A stretch of 64,000 bases of DNA. Source: Pseudoroseicyclus aestuarii (lineage in GTDB: Bacteria > Pseudomonadota > Alphaproteobacteria > Rhodobacterales > Rhodobacteraceae). Location of the stretch: the NCBI RefSeq assembly GCF_003217255.1, contig NZ_QJTE01000003.1:434001-498000 (forward strand), in the 5' to 3' direction. Of this stretch, positions 19,380 to 28,913 are shown piece by piece; within the stretch, counting starts at the first letter, position 1, and each line of letters begins with the position of its first letter. A program made the position numbers and the translations under genes. The notes beneath the pieces are model-generated. The model had not been told where the DNA came from. It ran no database searches and was given only the letters and a program-made list of their open reading frames with translations.

Positions 19380-20563
19380 TCCGGCACCCCGTAGGGATCG
19401 CCCAGCCAGTCGCCCTCGAAATCCTTGGGGATCAGCACGTTGCTGGCGTCGAAGTCGCGGATGTCGCGGCGGCCGCAGAAGGCCATGGTGAAATCGGCCT
19501 CCTTGGCGATGATCTCGAGCGCCTGTGTGACCCCGGCCTCGCCCATGGCGCCGAGGCCGTAGAGCCAGGCGCGGCCGATCATCGTCGCATCGGCCCCCAG
19601 CGCCAGCGCGCGCAGCATGTCCTGCCCCGAGCGGATGCCCCCATCGAGCCAGAGCGGCATGTCCGGCCCCACGGCGCGGCGGATCGCCGGCAGCGCCCGG
19701 ATCGTCGAGAGCGCGCCGTCAAGCTGCCGCCCGCCGTGGTTCGACACGATGATCGCATCGGCGCCCACCTCGGCGGCCCGCCGCGCGTCCTCGGGGTCGA
19801 GAATGCCCTTGAGGATGAACTTGCCGCCCCATTTTTCCTTCAGCTTGCGGACCTTCTCCCAGTCGAGCTGCGGGTCGAACTGGCGGTTGGTCCAGTTCGA
19901 CAGATCGGCGATATTGCCGACCTCGCTGGTATGGCCGACGACATTGGCGAAGCTGCGCCGCGTCGTGCGGGCCATGCCATAGGCCCAGCGCCAGCGCCGC
20001 GACATGTCGAGCATGGTCGCCGGCGTCAGCTTCGGCGGGGTCGAGAGGCCGTTCTTGAGGTCCTTGTGCCGCTGGCCCAGCAGCTGCAGGTCCAGCGTCA
20101 GCACCAGGGCCGAGCATCCGGCCCGCTTCGCCCGCTCGATGATGCGGTCGACGAAATCCTCGTCCCGCATCACGTAAAGCTGGAACCAGAAGGGGGCGGA
20201 GGTATGCTCCGCCACGTCCTCGATCGAGCAGACCGACATGGTCGAGAGGGTGAAAGGCACGCCGAAGCGTTCGGCGGCGCGGGCGGCCTTGATCTCGCCA
20301 TCCGCGTTTTGCATGCCCGTCGATCCGACGGGCGAGAGGGCGAGGGGCATCGCCACCTCCTGCCCTAGCATGGTCGACCGAAGGGAGCGGTTCGACATGT
20401 CCACCGCGACGCGCTGGCGAAAGCGAATGCGCTGAAAGTCCGAGACGTTGTCGCGGAAGGTCTGCTCGCTCCAGGATCCGCTTTCGCAGTAGTCGAAGAA
20501 CATCTTCGGCACCCGGCGGCGGTGCAGGCGCTTCAGATCGTCGATGGTTGTGATGACGGGCAT
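19343..20563 (-). CDS. lldD: FMN-dependent L-lactate/alpha-hydroxyacid dehydrogenase
   Basis: A 406-residue TIM-barrel flavoprotein of the LldD/glycolate oxidase family. The substrate- and FMN-contacting blocks are present: LALSPVGSTGMQNADGE, LYVMRD, LTLDLQLLGQRHKDLKN, KGILDPEDA, the catalytic histidine in VSNHGGRQLDGA, and the phosphate site LDGGIRSGQDMLRALALGADATMIGR. The most likely reaction is oxidation of L-lactate to pyruvate, coupled to the respiratory chain; other 2-hydroxyacids are possible, so the symbol is tentative. It lies 30 bases downstream of trpA on the same strand, presumably cotranscribed. Confidence 0.9.
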   Translation of the reverse strand: MPVITTIDDLKRLHRRRVPKMFFDYCESGSWSEQTFRDNVSDFQRIRFRQRVAVDMSNRSLRSTMLGQEVAMPLALSPVGSTGMQNADGEIKAARAAERFGVPFTLSTMSVCSIEDVAEHTSAPFWFQLYVMRDEDFVDRIIERAKRAGCSALVLTLDLQLLGQRHKDLKNGLSTPPKLTPATMLDMSRRWRWAYGMARTTRRSFANVVGHTSEVGNIADLSNWTNRQFDPQLDWEKVRKLKEKWGGKFILKGILDPEDARRAAEVGADAIIVSNHGGRQLDGALSTIRALPAIRRAVGPDMPLWLDGGIRSGQDMLRALALGADATMIGRAWLYGLGAMGEAGVTQALEIIAKEADFTMAFCGRRDIRDFDASNVLIPKDFEGDWLGDPYGVPDQAPSGSGKMRS

Positions 20564-20593
20564 GATCGCTGCGGCCTCCCCTCCGCACGGGCC

Positions 20594-21385
20594 TCAGGCG
20601 CTATGCGCGCCCTCGGCCAGGGTCCTGACGAAATCGAGCACCTCGGAGACCGGCTTGCCGTCCGCGATCTGGCTCACGATGGCCGATCCGACGACGGCGC
20701 CGTCGGCGACCTCGGCGATGGCCTTGGCGGTGCCGGGGCTGCGGATGCCGAAGCCGACGATGATCGGCAGGTCCGTCGCGCGCTTGATCCGCGCGACCTC
20801 GGGCCCGACGGTATCGGCCTGCGCCTCGGCCGAGCCGGTGATGCCGTTGATCGAGACGTAGTACACGAAGCCGGAGGTGTTCTGCAGCACGCGGGGCAGG
20901 CGGCGGTCGTCGGTCGTCGGCGTCGCGAGGCGGATGAAGTCGATGCCGGCGGCCTGCGCGGGCAGGCAGAGCTCGGCGTCCTCTTCGGGCGGCAAGTCGA
21001 CGACGATCAGCCCGTCGATCCCGGCCTCCGCCGCCTCTGCGAGGAAGCGGTCGACGCCGCGGCTGAAGATCGGGTTGTAGTAGCCCATCATCACGATCGG
21101 CGTCGTCTGGTCGGTCTCGCGCAGGGCGCGGGCGATGCCCAGCGTCTTGTCCAGCGTCTGCCCGCCGGCCAGCGCGCGCTGGCCCGCCTTCTGGATCGTC
21201 GATCCGTCGGCCATGGGATCGGTGAAGGGCTGGCCCAGCTCGATGATGTCGACGCCGGCGCCGGGCAGCCCCTTCACGATCTCGGTCGAGGTCTCGAGGT
21301 CGGGATCGCCCGCCATGACATAGGCAACGAAAGCCTTTCGGCCTTCGGATTTCAGCCGTGCGAAGGTATCGTCGATCCGTGTCAT
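20594..21385 (-). CDS. trpA: Tryptophan synthase alpha chain
   Basis: A 263-residue TIM-barrel protein that cleaves indole-3-glycerol phosphate and passes indole to TrpB. The catalytic Glu is in GADIIELG-type [17 protein letters not shown], the catalytic Asp in VVDLPPEE, and the phosphate site in VGFGIRSPG and GAVVGSAIV. The ATG at 21385 has an excellent ribosome binding site (aaggag) and the family N-terminus ([28 protein letters not shown] begins there); an upstream ATG would add 12 residues. Unlike in most bacteria, it is separated from trpB and reads in the opposite direction. Confidence 0.96.
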   Translation of the reverse strand: MTRIDDTFARLKSEGRKAFVAYVMAGDPDLETSTEIVKGLPGAGVDIIELGQPFTDPMADGSTIQKAGQRALAGGQTLDKTLGIARALRETDQTTPIVMMGYYNPIFSRGVDRFLAEAAEAGIDGLIVVDLPPEEDAELCLPAQAAGIDFIRLATPTTDDRRLPRVLQNTSGFVYYVSINGITGSAEAQADTVGPEVARIKRATDLPIIVGFGIRSPGTAKAIAEVADGAVVGSAIVSQIADGKPVSEVLDFVRTLAEGAHSA

Positions 21386-21523
21386 GCCCGCTCCTTGCTG
21401 ATCGGCAAAGGGATGCGCCACGGCGGCGGAAAGATCAATGCCGCCGCCGGATCGCGCGAAAACGAAACCGGATCGGGCCGGGATGCGTAGCTACCCCATG
21501 ACGCAGCGGAAAGGAGCCCAGCC

Positions 21524-21925
21524 ATGCGCCGCATCCTCATAGCCCTGACGATCCTGCTTCTGCCCCTTGGCGCCGCGCGCGCGCAGGAGGACGGGCCGCG
21601 CGGCGTGATCTCCGGCCAACTTCAGGCCTTCAACGATGGCGATATCGCCCGCGCCTGGGGCTTTGCCAGCGAGGGGATCCGAGGCCTTTTCGGCACGCAG
21701 CGCAACTTCGGCACCATGGTGCAGCGCGGCTATCCCATGGTCTGGAACAACGAAGGCGCGCGCTTCGCCGGCACGCGCGAGGCGGAGGGCGCGCTGTATC
21801 AGCGGGTTCTGGTCGAGGATGCGCAGGGCCGGCTCCACCTGCTGGAATACCGCATGATCGAGACGCCCGAGGGCTGGCGCATCGACGGCGTCGCGCTGCT
21901 GCCGGCGCCCGACCTTGCCGTCTAG
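21524..21925 (+). CDS. Exported DUF4864 domain protein
   Basis: A 133-residue protein with a signal peptide (residues 1-20, cleavage after ARA). The mature part, starting QEDGPRGVISGQLQAFNDGDIARAWGFAS, has the character of DUF4864, a small periplasmic NTF2-like fold of unknown function. The pattern 'ISGQLQAF..GD...A..FAS..I...F' is typical of that family. A good ggaaaggag lies upstream of the ATG. No cysteines for a lipobox are seen, so it is expected to be soluble in the periplasm. Confidence 0.8.
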   Translation: MRRILIALTILLLPLGAARAQEDGPRGVISGQLQAFNDGDIARAWGFASEGIRGLFGTQRNFGTMVQRGYPMVWNNEGARFAGTREAEGALYQRVLVEDAQGRLHLLEYRMIETPEGWRIDGVALLPAPDLAV

Positions 21926-22102
21926 CCGTTGCGCGCCCTGCCGCGCGGCCGCGCGGCGCTGTCGGACCTTCTGAACCCCTGACCCGGTAGATCCGGCCCA
22001 GCCCGGACGCAGGTCCGCGGCGCGATGCCGGGCGGAAGGCGGGTTTGCGGCGACGGCGGGGGCGCCGCGGCCGCCTTCTGCCCCAGGGACAGGAGAGCCG
22101 CG

Positions 22103-24370
22103 ATGCCCATCACCGACAACCTGACGCCGACACCCTTCGAAGACGGTCTGGACGTCTGGTCCAGCGGGAATGGAACGCCCGGATCGGACACCTATGCCGA
22201 AAGCGGCACGGGGGTCTTCGTGCCGGCCGACCAGGACTTCGGCGGAGCGCTGGAGATCCTCAAGACGCAGTCCGTCACGCGCTTGCGCTTCATGGGGCGC
22301 ACGCCGGTGCGGCCGGGCCTCTATTTCCGCGTGACCGCGCGGGTGAAGGCCGTCGCCGGCGCCTTTCCGGCGGTGCGCATCGCCGGCTGGGCCGGCAATG
22401 CCGCGCGCGCCCATGTGGACGGGCTGGACGAGACCGGTCCCGCCACGCAGCTGACGCGCTACGGCGAGGTGGTCGAGATCAGCGCGATCGTCGGCCCCGG
22501 CCGGCGCGAGGGGGTGGACCTGGCCTGGCCCGGCGCGACCTACGGCCATTTCGGCATCGACCTGACCGGCTCGAACGGCGGCGTCGTCCGCGTCGACGAT
22601 ATCGAGATCGAGGATATCACCGCGCTCTTCCTGTCGGAATCGCTCGGCGTCGTGGACGTGCGCGACTACGGCGCCGTGGGCGATGGCAGCACCGACGACA
22701 GCGCCGCCTTCGAGGCCGCCGATGCCGCCGCGGCGGGGCGCCTCGTGCTGGTGCCGGACGGCGTCTTCTTCCTCGATGGCGATGTGACATTTCAAAGCCC
22801 GGTACGCTTCGAGGGGCGGGTGACGATGCCCGCCGCGCGCAAGCTGATCCTGCAGCGGAACTACGACTTCGACAGCTACCTCGCGGCCTTCCGCGAGGAG
22901 GAGCTGGCCTTCCGCAAGGCCTTCCAGGCGCTACTCAACTTCTCGGACCACGAATCGCTGGACCTTGGCGGGCGGCGCATCAACCTGACCGGCCCGCTCG
23001 ACATGCAGGCCTGCGATCCGGGGCGGACCAGCTTCGCCACGCGGCGGGTGATCCGCAACGGCCAGTTCCAGGCGCTGGACAGCCCGGCCTGGGACGATGC
23101 GGTGGTGACGGCGCAGGCGCGCTACGATCCGGAGGTGCCGCTGACGCTGAGCAACGTGCCCAATGCCGGCGCGATCGCGGTCGGCAGCCTTGTCACCGGC
23201 AACGGGGTCGGGCGCGAGGTCTACGTCCGCGCCGTCTTCCCGGGGCAGGGGCGGGTCGTCCTGTCGCAGCCCCTCCATGATGCCGAGGGGGTGCAGAGCT
23301 ACACCTTCCGCCGCTTCCGCTACATGCTGGATTTCTCGGGCTATACCTCGCTGGCGCAGTTCGTGCTGGACGACATCGACTTCCAGTGCCGGGGCCGGGC
23401 CAGCGGCATCCTGCTGGCGCCCGACGGGCTGATCTTCCACGTCCGCGACTGCTTCATCAACCGGCCGAAGGACCGGGGCATCACCTCGCACGGCGAGGGC
23501 TGCCAGGGCATGCTGATCGACCGCTGCATCTTCCAGTCCGCCGAGGCGCAGCTGCCCGTCGCGCAGCGCCGCTCCATCGGGTTCAACACCAACGCCAACG
23601 ACGTGAAGGTGCGCGAAAACCGCGCCGCCCTGTTCCGGCACTTTGCCGTCATGGCCGGCAGCACCAACATCGTCGCCGGCAACCACTGGTTCCAGGGCGA
23701 CGACACCGGCGTGCGGGTGGCGGGCCTCATCATCACGCAGGTCAATCCGACGATGCTGGTGGCCAACAACTACATCGACAACAACTTCATCGAATGGACC
23801 AACGAGCATGATTCCACGCCCGAGTTCACTGCCGGCTATTCCTACGGCGGCCTGACGATCGAGGGGAACATCTTCTTCGCCAGCGCCGTCTCCCGCGGCT
23901 TCAACTGGGTGGTGATCAAGCCCTACGGGCCGGGGCACTTCCTCAACGGCTTCACGATGACGGGGAACGTCTTCCGCACCATCAACGGCACGATCGAGCG
24001 GGTCGAGGCGGTGGATACCAGCCTTGCCAGCCTGAACCTTGCCCGCAGCCTCGATGTCGAGATCACCGGCAACGTCTTTCACGGCGTCGAGGCCGAGATC
24101 GCCAATCCGGTGACGGTGGTCCATGCGCAGGGCAGCGCGACGCGGGCCTGGGTCGTCAACCCGGCGCCCAAGCTGCCCTTCGGCGGGCGGGCGCGGGCGG
24201 TGGAATCGGTGATCCCCATCGGGCCGATCCGCAATGCCGCGAACGGCGAGATCTACGAGGCGCCCTGGATCGACCCCGAGTTCGGCGACGGCAGGCTGTT
24301 CCGCGTGGTCTTCGGCAGCGCCGCCAGGGGCACGATCCGCGCGCGGGTGCGGATGGATCGCCCGGACTGA
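22103..24370 (+). CDS. Large right-handed beta-helix protein (pectate-lyase-3 type)
   Basis: A 755-residue protein. An N-terminal beta-sandwich-like module (about 1-175, beginning PFEDGLDVWSSGNGTPGSDTY) is followed by the start of a pectate-lyase-3/GH28-related beta-helix (VRDYGAVGDGSTDDSAAFEAAD, about 190-211). Repeated short strands rich in Asn and Gly follow, e.g. GITSHGEGCQGMLIDRCIF and TNIVAGNHWFQGDDTGVRV. The C-terminal ~60 residues form a separate small module. No signal peptide is visible. Proteins starting with this same FADGLDVWSS-type module are widespread in Rhodobacteraceae. It may cleave or bind a surface polysaccharide, and phage-tailspike-like use is conceivable. I know of no proven activity. 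RBS: aggagag before the ATG. Confidence 0.75.
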   Translation: MPITDNLTPTPFEDGLDVWSSGNGTPGSDTYAESGTGVFVPADQDFGGALEILKTQSVTRLRFMGRTPVRPGLYFRVTARVKAVAGAFPAVRIAGWAGNAARAHVDGLDETGPATQLTRYGEVVEISAIVGPGRREGVDLAWPGATYGHFGIDLTGSNGGVVRVDDIEIEDITALFLSESLGVVDVRDYGAVGDGSTDDSAAFEAADAAAAGRLVLVPDGVFFLDGDVTFQSPVRFEGRVTMPAARKLILQRNYDFDSYLAAFREEELAFRKAFQALLNFSDHESLDLGGRRINLTGPLDMQACDPGRTSFATRRVIRNGQFQALDSPAWDDAVVTAQARYDPEVPLTLSNVPNAGAIAVGSLVTGNGVGREVYVRAVFPGQGRVVLSQPLHDAEGVQSYTFRRFRYMLDFSGYTSLAQFVLDDIDFQCRGRASGILLAPDGLIFHVRDCFINRPKDRGITSHGEGCQGMLIDRCIFQSAEAQLPVAQRRSIGFNTNANDVKVRENRAALFRHFAVMAGSTNIVAGNHWFQGDDTGVRVAGLIITQVNPTMLVANNYIDNNFIEWTNEHDSTPEFTAGYSYGGLTIEGNIFFASAVSRGFNWVVIKPYGPGHFLNGFTMTGNVFRTINGTIERVEAVDTSLASLNLARSLDVEITGNVFHGVEAEIANPVTVVHAQGSATRAWVVNPAPKLPFGGRARAVESVIPIGPIRNAANGEIYEAPWIDPEFGDGRLFRVVFGSAARGTIRARVRMDRPD

Positions 24371-24418
24371 CAGGCGGGGCGCTGGTCTTTCCCGCAAGGG
24401 AGCGGCATCCTGCCCGCG

Positions 24419-25255
24419 ATGACGATCCCCGAGGTCCAGACCCCCGCGCCCGGCCCGGCGCAGCCCCGCGCCGTGGGCGCCGCCCGCATCGCGGTGCGGC
24501 AGGCGGGCGGCATCAGCCGCCTCGCCGATCTGCGGCAGGAGGGCTCGCTCAAGCTGCTGCTGCCGCGCCGCTCCGGCGCGGCGGTAGAGGCGGTGCTTCT
24601 CTATACCGCCGGCGGGCTGACGGGCGGCGATGCGATGGAGGTCGCGGCCCTGGCCGAGGCGGAGGCGCAGCTTGTCCTGACCACCCAGGCCGCCGAGCGT
24701 GCCTACCGTGCCCGCCCCGGACCCCCGGCGCGGGTGCGGGCGCATCTGACGGCCAGTGAGGGCGCCCGCTTGCACTGGCTGCCGCAGGAGACGCTGCTTT
24801 ACGACGGCGCGTCCCTCGACCGGCGGCTCGAGGTCGATCTGGCGGCGGGCGCGAGCGCGCTGCTGTGCGAGCCGCTGATCCTTGGCCGGACCGCCATGGG
24901 CGAGGTCGTGCGGCAGGCTGCCCTTTCGGATCGCTGGACCCTCAGGCGCGAGGGGCGGCTGCTTTACCACGATGTTCTGCGGCTGACGGGCGATGTCGCC
25001 GCCACATTCGACCGCGCCGCGGTGGGCGGCGGGGCGCGGGCGCTGGCGCAGGTCGCGCTGGCGGCGCCCGGCGCCGGGGCCCGCGCCGCCGAAATCCGCG
25101 CCATGCTGCCGGATGCGGCAGGCGCCAGCGCGCCGGACCCCGACCTTCTGCTGATCCGCCTTCTTGCCATTGACGGCTTCGCCCTGCGCGCGGCATTGAT
25201 TCCCCTGCTGGAGCGCCTGTCAGGCGCACCGCTGCCCAAAGTCTGGAGGCTCTGA
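24419..25255 (+). CDS. ureD: Urease accessory protein UreD
   Basis: A 278-residue urease chaperone. UreD binds apo-urease and, with UreF and UreG, delivers nickel and carbon dioxide to the active site. The family features are LKLLLPRR, the [13 protein letters not shown] block, [40 protein letters not shown] and the [13 protein letters not shown] segment. It opens the urease operon; ureA starts three bases after its stop codon. No clear promoter was seen in the 48 bases separating it from the upstream beta-helix gene. Confidence 0.95.
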   Translation: MTIPEVQTPAPGPAQPRAVGAARIAVRQAGGISRLADLRQEGSLKLLLPRRSGAAVEAVLLYTAGGLTGGDAMEVAALAEAEAQLVLTTQAAERAYRARPGPPARVRAHLTASEGARLHWLPQETLLYDGASLDRRLEVDLAAGASALLCEPLILGRTAMGEVVRQAALSDRWTLRREGRLLYHDVLRLTGDVAATFDRAAVGGGARALAQVALAAPGAGARAAEIRAMLPDAAGASAPDPDLLLIRLLAIDGFALRAALIPLLERLSGAPLPKVWRL

Positions 25256-25257
25256 CG

Positions 25258-25560
25258 ATGCAGCTGACCCCGCGCGAGAAGGACAAGCTCCTCGTGGCCA
25301 TGGCCGCCGAGGTCGCCCGCAAGCGGCTGGAGCGCGGCGTGAAGCTGAACCACCCAGAGGCGATCGCCCTGATCACCGAGGCGGTGGTCGAGGGCGCGCG
25401 CGACGGCCGCTCGGTCGCGGACATGATGCAGGCCGGCGCGCAGGTCGTGCGCCGCGACCAGTGCATGGAGGGCGTGGCCGAGATGATCCACGACGTGCAG
25501 GTCGAGGCGACCTTCCCCGACGGGACCAAGCTGGTGACGGTTCACGAGCCGATCCGGTGA
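25258..25560 (+). CDS. ureA: Urease subunit gamma
   Basis: A 100-residue structural subunit, complete and of normal length, with the family start [20 protein letters not shown], the [11 protein letters not shown] block and the ending [18 protein letters not shown]. It forms the (alpha-beta-gamma)3 urease with UreC and UreB. The gene follows ureD by two bases. The normal next gene, ureB, is disrupted at its start by an inserted gene (see 25587-26589). Confidence 0.97.
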   Translation: MQLTPREKDKLLVAMAAEVARKRLERGVKLNHPEAIALITEAVVEGARDGRSVADMMQAGAQVVRRDQCMEGVAEMIHDVQVEATFPDGTKLVTVHEPIR

Positions 25561-25586
25561 GGGCATCCGGCGAGAGGAGGACGAAC

Positions 25587-25646
25587 ATGATTCCCGAGTG
25601 CACCATGAAACATTGGCTGCGAGGAGCACGGCGCTATGGCGCTTGA
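25587..25646 (+). pseudogene. Remnant of the native ureB start, now a 19-codon leader frame
   Basis: A strong Shine-Dalgarno (gagaggagg, 25572-25580) is followed by ATGATTCCCGAG, which encodes Met-Ile-Pro-Glu. Rhodobacteraceae UreB proteins usually begin Met-Ile-Pro-Gly-Glu. The frame then runs into lower-GC sequence and stops at 25646 after 19 codons. The true continuation (Ile-Pro-Gly-Glu-Ile...) is found about 690 bases later at 26286. This little frame overlaps the start of the fused gene (ATG 25636) by 11 bases, so ribosomes loaded at the old ureB site could terminate and restart there. Confidence 0.65.
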
Positions 25647-26589
25647 AATCGAAGACGCGTCCCGCCTGACCCCTTGGGTTGGAAAATCCTACGGGCAATG
25701 CGGAATAAAGGTTCTCGTACTGGGAGAGTCTCACTACGACGAGATTGGCCCAGAAGGAGAGCGGGTCACGATGCCGGGCGGCGAAGGCGGAACCGTGTCC
25801 GCAGTCGAGAAGTGGCTGTCGGGGGAATGGAAAATTCCATACTTTTCGAAGGTTGCCGGGCTGCTGAGCCATTTCGCACCCTTCGTCAAAAATGATGAAC
25901 AGAACGTCTTCGACAAGATTTCGTTCTTCAACTTCATTGACGGGATTTTGCCAGCTCACCGTAACTGGCCCAGCTACGACCTGGTCAAGCACTCGCGTCC
26001 GCTGTTTCTTAAGAAAATCCAAGAACTGTCGCCAGATCTCGTGATCGCGACGGGAAAATCTAAAATGAACTGGTTTCTGAGGGACATTCCCGAGTTGCAG
26101 CAGCTTCCGGTCCCGGGAAACGGCATCTCCTATGGGCACGGAGATGCAATTATCGCAATCGTGAACCACCCCAGTGGACGGTTCAGCTACGCCGGGGCAA
26201 TCGAGCAGATAGAGCAGGCGCTAGCCGCGCATGAGCGGCAGGATATCCGCGATCGTTTGCTGCCGCCGAAAGTCGCGCCCGTAGCGATCCCCGGAGAGAT
26301 TTTGCCCGCCGAGGGCGAGATCACCCTGAACGAGGGGCGCGAGGTCACCGTGCTGATGGTTGCCAATACCGGCGACCGCCCGGTGCAGATCGGCAGCCAC
26401 TACCACTTCGCCGAGGCGAACCCGGCGCTCGATTTCGACCGTGAGGCCGCGCGGGGCCGGCGCCTCGACATCGCCGCCGGGACCGCCGTGCGCTTCGAGC
26501 CGGGGCAGAGGCGCGAGGTCGTGCTGATCGAGATTGGCGGGGCGCGGAAGGTCTTCGGCTTCAACGGTCATGTGATGGGTGCGCTGTGA
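25636..26589 (+). CDS. ureB: UDG-like domain fused to urease subunit beta
   Basis: A 317-residue fused protein. Residues 218-317 ([17 protein letters not shown] ... [13 protein letters not shown]) are a complete UreB, the urease beta subunit. Residues 1-~205 are an unrelated domain. It has [12 protein letters not shown] at about 25-36, a central [20 protein letters not shown], a [12 protein letters not shown] block, and NHPSGRFSY at 177-185. The GES and NHPSG motifs resemble the two active-site motifs of the uracil-DNA-glycosylase superfamily. The inserted part has visibly lower GC (about 50%) than ureA and ureC. No ATG or GTG restores a separate UreB start near residue 218; a TTG at 26257 (codon 208) could. 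Either urease carries an N-terminal extension or the linker is cleaved. N-terminal additions to UreB are tolerated elsewhere, since gamma-beta fusions exist (Helicobacter). RBS gaggag precedes 25636. Confidence 0.85.
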   Translation: MALEIEDASRLTPWVGKSYGQCGIKVLVLGESHYDEIGPEGERVTMPGGEGGTVSAVEKWLSGEWKIPYFSKVAGLLSHFAPFVKNDEQNVFDKISFFNFIDGILPAHRNWPSYDLVKHSRPLFLKKIQELSPDLVIATGKSKMNWFLRDIPELQQLPVPGNGISYGHGDAIIAIVNHPSGRFSYAGAIEQIEQALAAHERQDIRDRLLPPKVAPVAIPGEILPAEGEITLNEGREVTVLMVANTGDRPVQIGSHYHFAEANPALDFDREAARGRRLDIAAGTAVRFEPGQRREVVLIEIGGARKVFGFNGHVMGAL

Positions 26590-27002
26590 GGCGCCTTGCG
26601 ATGACCCTTGTCCTGCTGGGCTGGCCCGCGCTGGCGCTGGCGCAGGACCCGGGGCAGGAGGAGGGCGAGCGCGACTGCAGCGATCCGGTGAGCCAGGCCG
26701 AGATGACCGATTGCGCCTTTCTCGACAGCGAGGATGCGGATGCGGCCCTGAACGCGGCCTATGCCGAGGCCCTGGACCGCGCGCGGGCACGCGATGCCGC
26801 GCTGGCGGAGGGAGAGGTGACCTCGGAGGAGATGCTGCGGAAGGCGCAGCGCGCCTGGATCGCGTTCCGCGATGCCGCCTGCGCCGCCGAAAGCACCACG
26901 CGGCGCGGCGGGACCATGCAGAGCCAGGTTCTTTACACCTGTATTGCCCGCCTGACGCGCAGCCGCAACGAGGATCTGCACATTTTCAGCGCAGAGTATT
27001 AA
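26586..27002 (+). CDS. Exported LprI-like (DUF1311) protein in the urease operon
   Basis: A 138-residue protein starting at GTG 26586, which overlaps the ureB stop (GTGA). It has a signal peptide (about residues 1-20, cleavage after ALA). The mature part carries the DUF1311/LprI pattern: [33 protein letters not shown], then [18 protein letters not shown] and a late cysteine in YTCIARLT. This is a small, four-cysteine periplasmic fold; some members inhibit lysozyme. Why such a protein sits inside a cytoplasmic urease operon, between ureB and ureC, is unclear. The GTGA overlap suggests it is translated with ureB. Confidence 0.82.
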   Translation: MRRLAMTLVLLGWPALALAQDPGQEEGERDCSDPVSQAEMTDCAFLDSEDADAALNAAYAEALDRARARDAALAEGEVTSEEMLRKAQRAWIAFRDAACAAESTTRRGGTMQSQVLYTCIARLTRSRNEDLHIFSAEY

Positions 27003-27100
27003 CGCCGCCGCAGACGCGCCCGAGGGCGGCGGCCTCCGCCACTGGTCAAGCGGCGCCGCGCTTGCGACAGTCGGGGCGCACGACCGCCAGGAGCCTGCCG

Positions 27101-28810
27101 ATGCCCGCCACGATCACCCGCGCCGATTACGCCGCCATGTTCGGCCCGACCACCGGCGACCGGGTGCGCCTTGCCGACACCGAGCTGGTGATCGAGGTCG
27201 AGCGGGATCTGACCACCTACGGCGAAGAGGTGAAGTTCGGCGGCGGCAAGGTGATCCGTGACGGCATGGGCCAGTCGCAGCACAGCCGGGCCGAGGGCGC
27301 CGTCGATACCGTCATCACCAATGCGCTGATCCTCGACTGGTCCGGCATCTACAAGGCGGACATCGGGCTGCGGGACGGGCGCATCCACAAGATCGGCAAG
27401 GCCGGCAATCCCGACACCCAGCCCGGCGTCGACATCATCGTCGGCCCCGGCACCGAGGCCATCGCCGCCGAGGGGCATATCGTCACGGCGGGGGGCATCG
27501 ACAGCCACATCCACTTCATCGCGCCGCAGCAGATCGACGACGCGCTGGCCAGTGGCGTCACCACGATGATCGGCGGCGGCACCGGCCCCGCGCATGGCAC
27601 GCTGGCCACCACCTGCACGCCGGGGCCCTGGCACCTGGGGCGGATGCTGCAGGCCGCGGATGCCTTTGCCGTGAACCTGATGTTCTCGGGCAAGGGCAAC
27701 GCCAGCCTGCCCGCCCCGCTGGAAGAGCAGGTGCGCGGCGGCGCCGCCGCGCTGAAGCTGCACGAGGACTGGGGCACCACGCCTGCGGCCATCGACTGCT
27801 GCCTGTCGGTCGCGGACCGGATGGACGTGCAGGTGATGATCCACACCGACACGCTGAACGAGAGCGGCTTCGTCGAGAATACCGTCGCCGCGATGAAGGG
27901 CCGGACGATCCACGCCTTCCATACCGAGGGGGCAGGGGGCGGCCATGCGCCCGACATCATCCGCATCTGCGGCGAGGAGTTCGTGATCCCCTCCTCGACC
28001 AACCCGACGCGGCCCTTTACCGCCAATACGGTGGACGAGCATCTCGACATGCTGATGGTCTGCCACCACCTCGACAAGTCGATCCCCGAGGATGTCGCCT
28101 TCGCCGAAAGCCGCATCCGGCGCGAGACCATCGCGGCGGAGGATATCCTGCACGACATGGGCGCCTTTTCGATCATCGCCAGCGACAGCCAGGCCATGGG
28201 CCGCGTTGGCGAGGTGATCATCCGCACCTGGCAGACGGCGCACAAGATGCGCGTCCAGCGCGGGCGCCTCGATGGCGAGACGGGGCAGAACGACAACCTG
28301 CGCGCCCGCCGCTACGTCGCGAAATACACCGTGAACCCCGCCATTGCCCATGGCATCGCGCATGAGACCGGTAGCGTGGAGGAGGGCAAGCGCGCCGACC
28401 TCGTCCTGTGGGATCCGGCCTTCTTCGGGGTGAAGCCGCAGATGGTGCTGGTCGGCGGGACGATTGCCGTGGCGCAGATGGGCGATCCCAATGCCTCGAT
28501 CCCGACGCCGCAGCCTGTCTATACCCGCCCGATGTTCGGCAGCTTCGGCGGCGCGCGCACCTCTGGCGCCGTGACCTTCGTCAGCCAGGCGGCGGCAGAG
28601 GCGGGCCTCGGCGCCGATCTGGGCCTGGCCAAGACGCTGGTGCCGGTGAAAGGCACCCGCGGCATCGGCAAGCGCGACCTGAAGCTGAACGATGCGCTGC
28701 CGAAGATCGAGGTGAACCCCGAGACCTACGAAGTCCGCGCCGACGGTCAGCTTCTGACCTGCGAGCCGGCGGAAAGCCTGCCGATGGCGCAGCGCTACTT
28801 CCTGTTCTGA
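27101..28810 (+). CDS. ureC: Urease subunit alpha
   Basis: The 569-residue catalytic subunit that hydrolyses urea to ammonia and carbamate. All nickel ligands are present: the HIH pair in [13 protein letters not shown], the carbamylated lysine in ALKLHEDWG, further histidines in [11 protein letters not shown] and [15 protein letters not shown], and the aspartate in [13 protein letters not shown]. The mobile-flap cysteine/histidine is in LMVCHHLD. Length equals the family norm. The start at ATG 27101 gives the usual [17 protein letters not shown]; a long open frame upstream in the same phase is not part of the gene. A gap of 98 bases separates it from the LprI-like gene. Confidence 0.98.
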   Translation: MPATITRADYAAMFGPTTGDRVRLADTELVIEVERDLTTYGEEVKFGGGKVIRDGMGQSQHSRAEGAVDTVITNALILDWSGIYKADIGLRDGRIHKIGKAGNPDTQPGVDIIVGPGTEAIAAEGHIVTAGGIDSHIHFIAPQQIDDALASGVTTMIGGGTGPAHGTLATTCTPGPWHLGRMLQAADAFAVNLMFSGKGNASLPAPLEEQVRGGAAALKLHEDWGTTPAAIDCCLSVADRMDVQVMIHTDTLNESGFVENTVAAMKGRTIHAFHTEGAGGGHAPDIIRICGEEFVIPSSTNPTRPFTANTVDEHLDMLMVCHHLDKSIPEDVAFAESRIRRETIAAEDILHDMGAFSIIASDSQAMGRVGEVIIRTWQTAHKMRVQRGRLDGETGQNDNLRARRYVAKYTVNPAIAHGIAHETGSVEEGKRADLVLWDPAFFGVKPQMVLVGGTIAVAQMGDPNASIPTPQPVYTRPMFGSFGGARTSGAVTFVSQAAAEAGLGADLGLAKTLVPVKGTRGIGKRDLKLNDALPKIEVNPETYEVRADGQLLTCEPAESLPMAQRYFLF

Positions 28811-28913
28811 GGGGCGGGGCATGGAACGGAGCAAAGCGGGCGGCGGCCCGGAAAGGGGCGGAATGATGACGGGACTTGCGCGTGGTGCAGGGCGGGGCTT
28901 CGGTAACGTCTGT

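Noticed and set aside
21940-21957. GC-rich 18-base palindrome after the DUF4864 gene
   Set aside because: No loop or T-run to make it a terminator, and GC-only palindromes are expected by chance at this composition.
22103-24370. The beta-helix gene as proof of a gene transfer agent or prophage locus
   Set aside because: No capsid, portal, terminase or tail genes are nearby; the family also occurs alone in many Rhodobacteraceae.
26257-26259. TTG as a separate start for UreB
   Set aside because: In frame and possible, but it has only a weak upstream AGGAT and would be unusual; kept as an alternative, not as a separate gene.
26579-27100. Possible N-terminal extension of UreC
   Set aside because: The upstream open frame overlaps the LprI-like gene in another phase; UreC family proteins begin at the ATG 27101.
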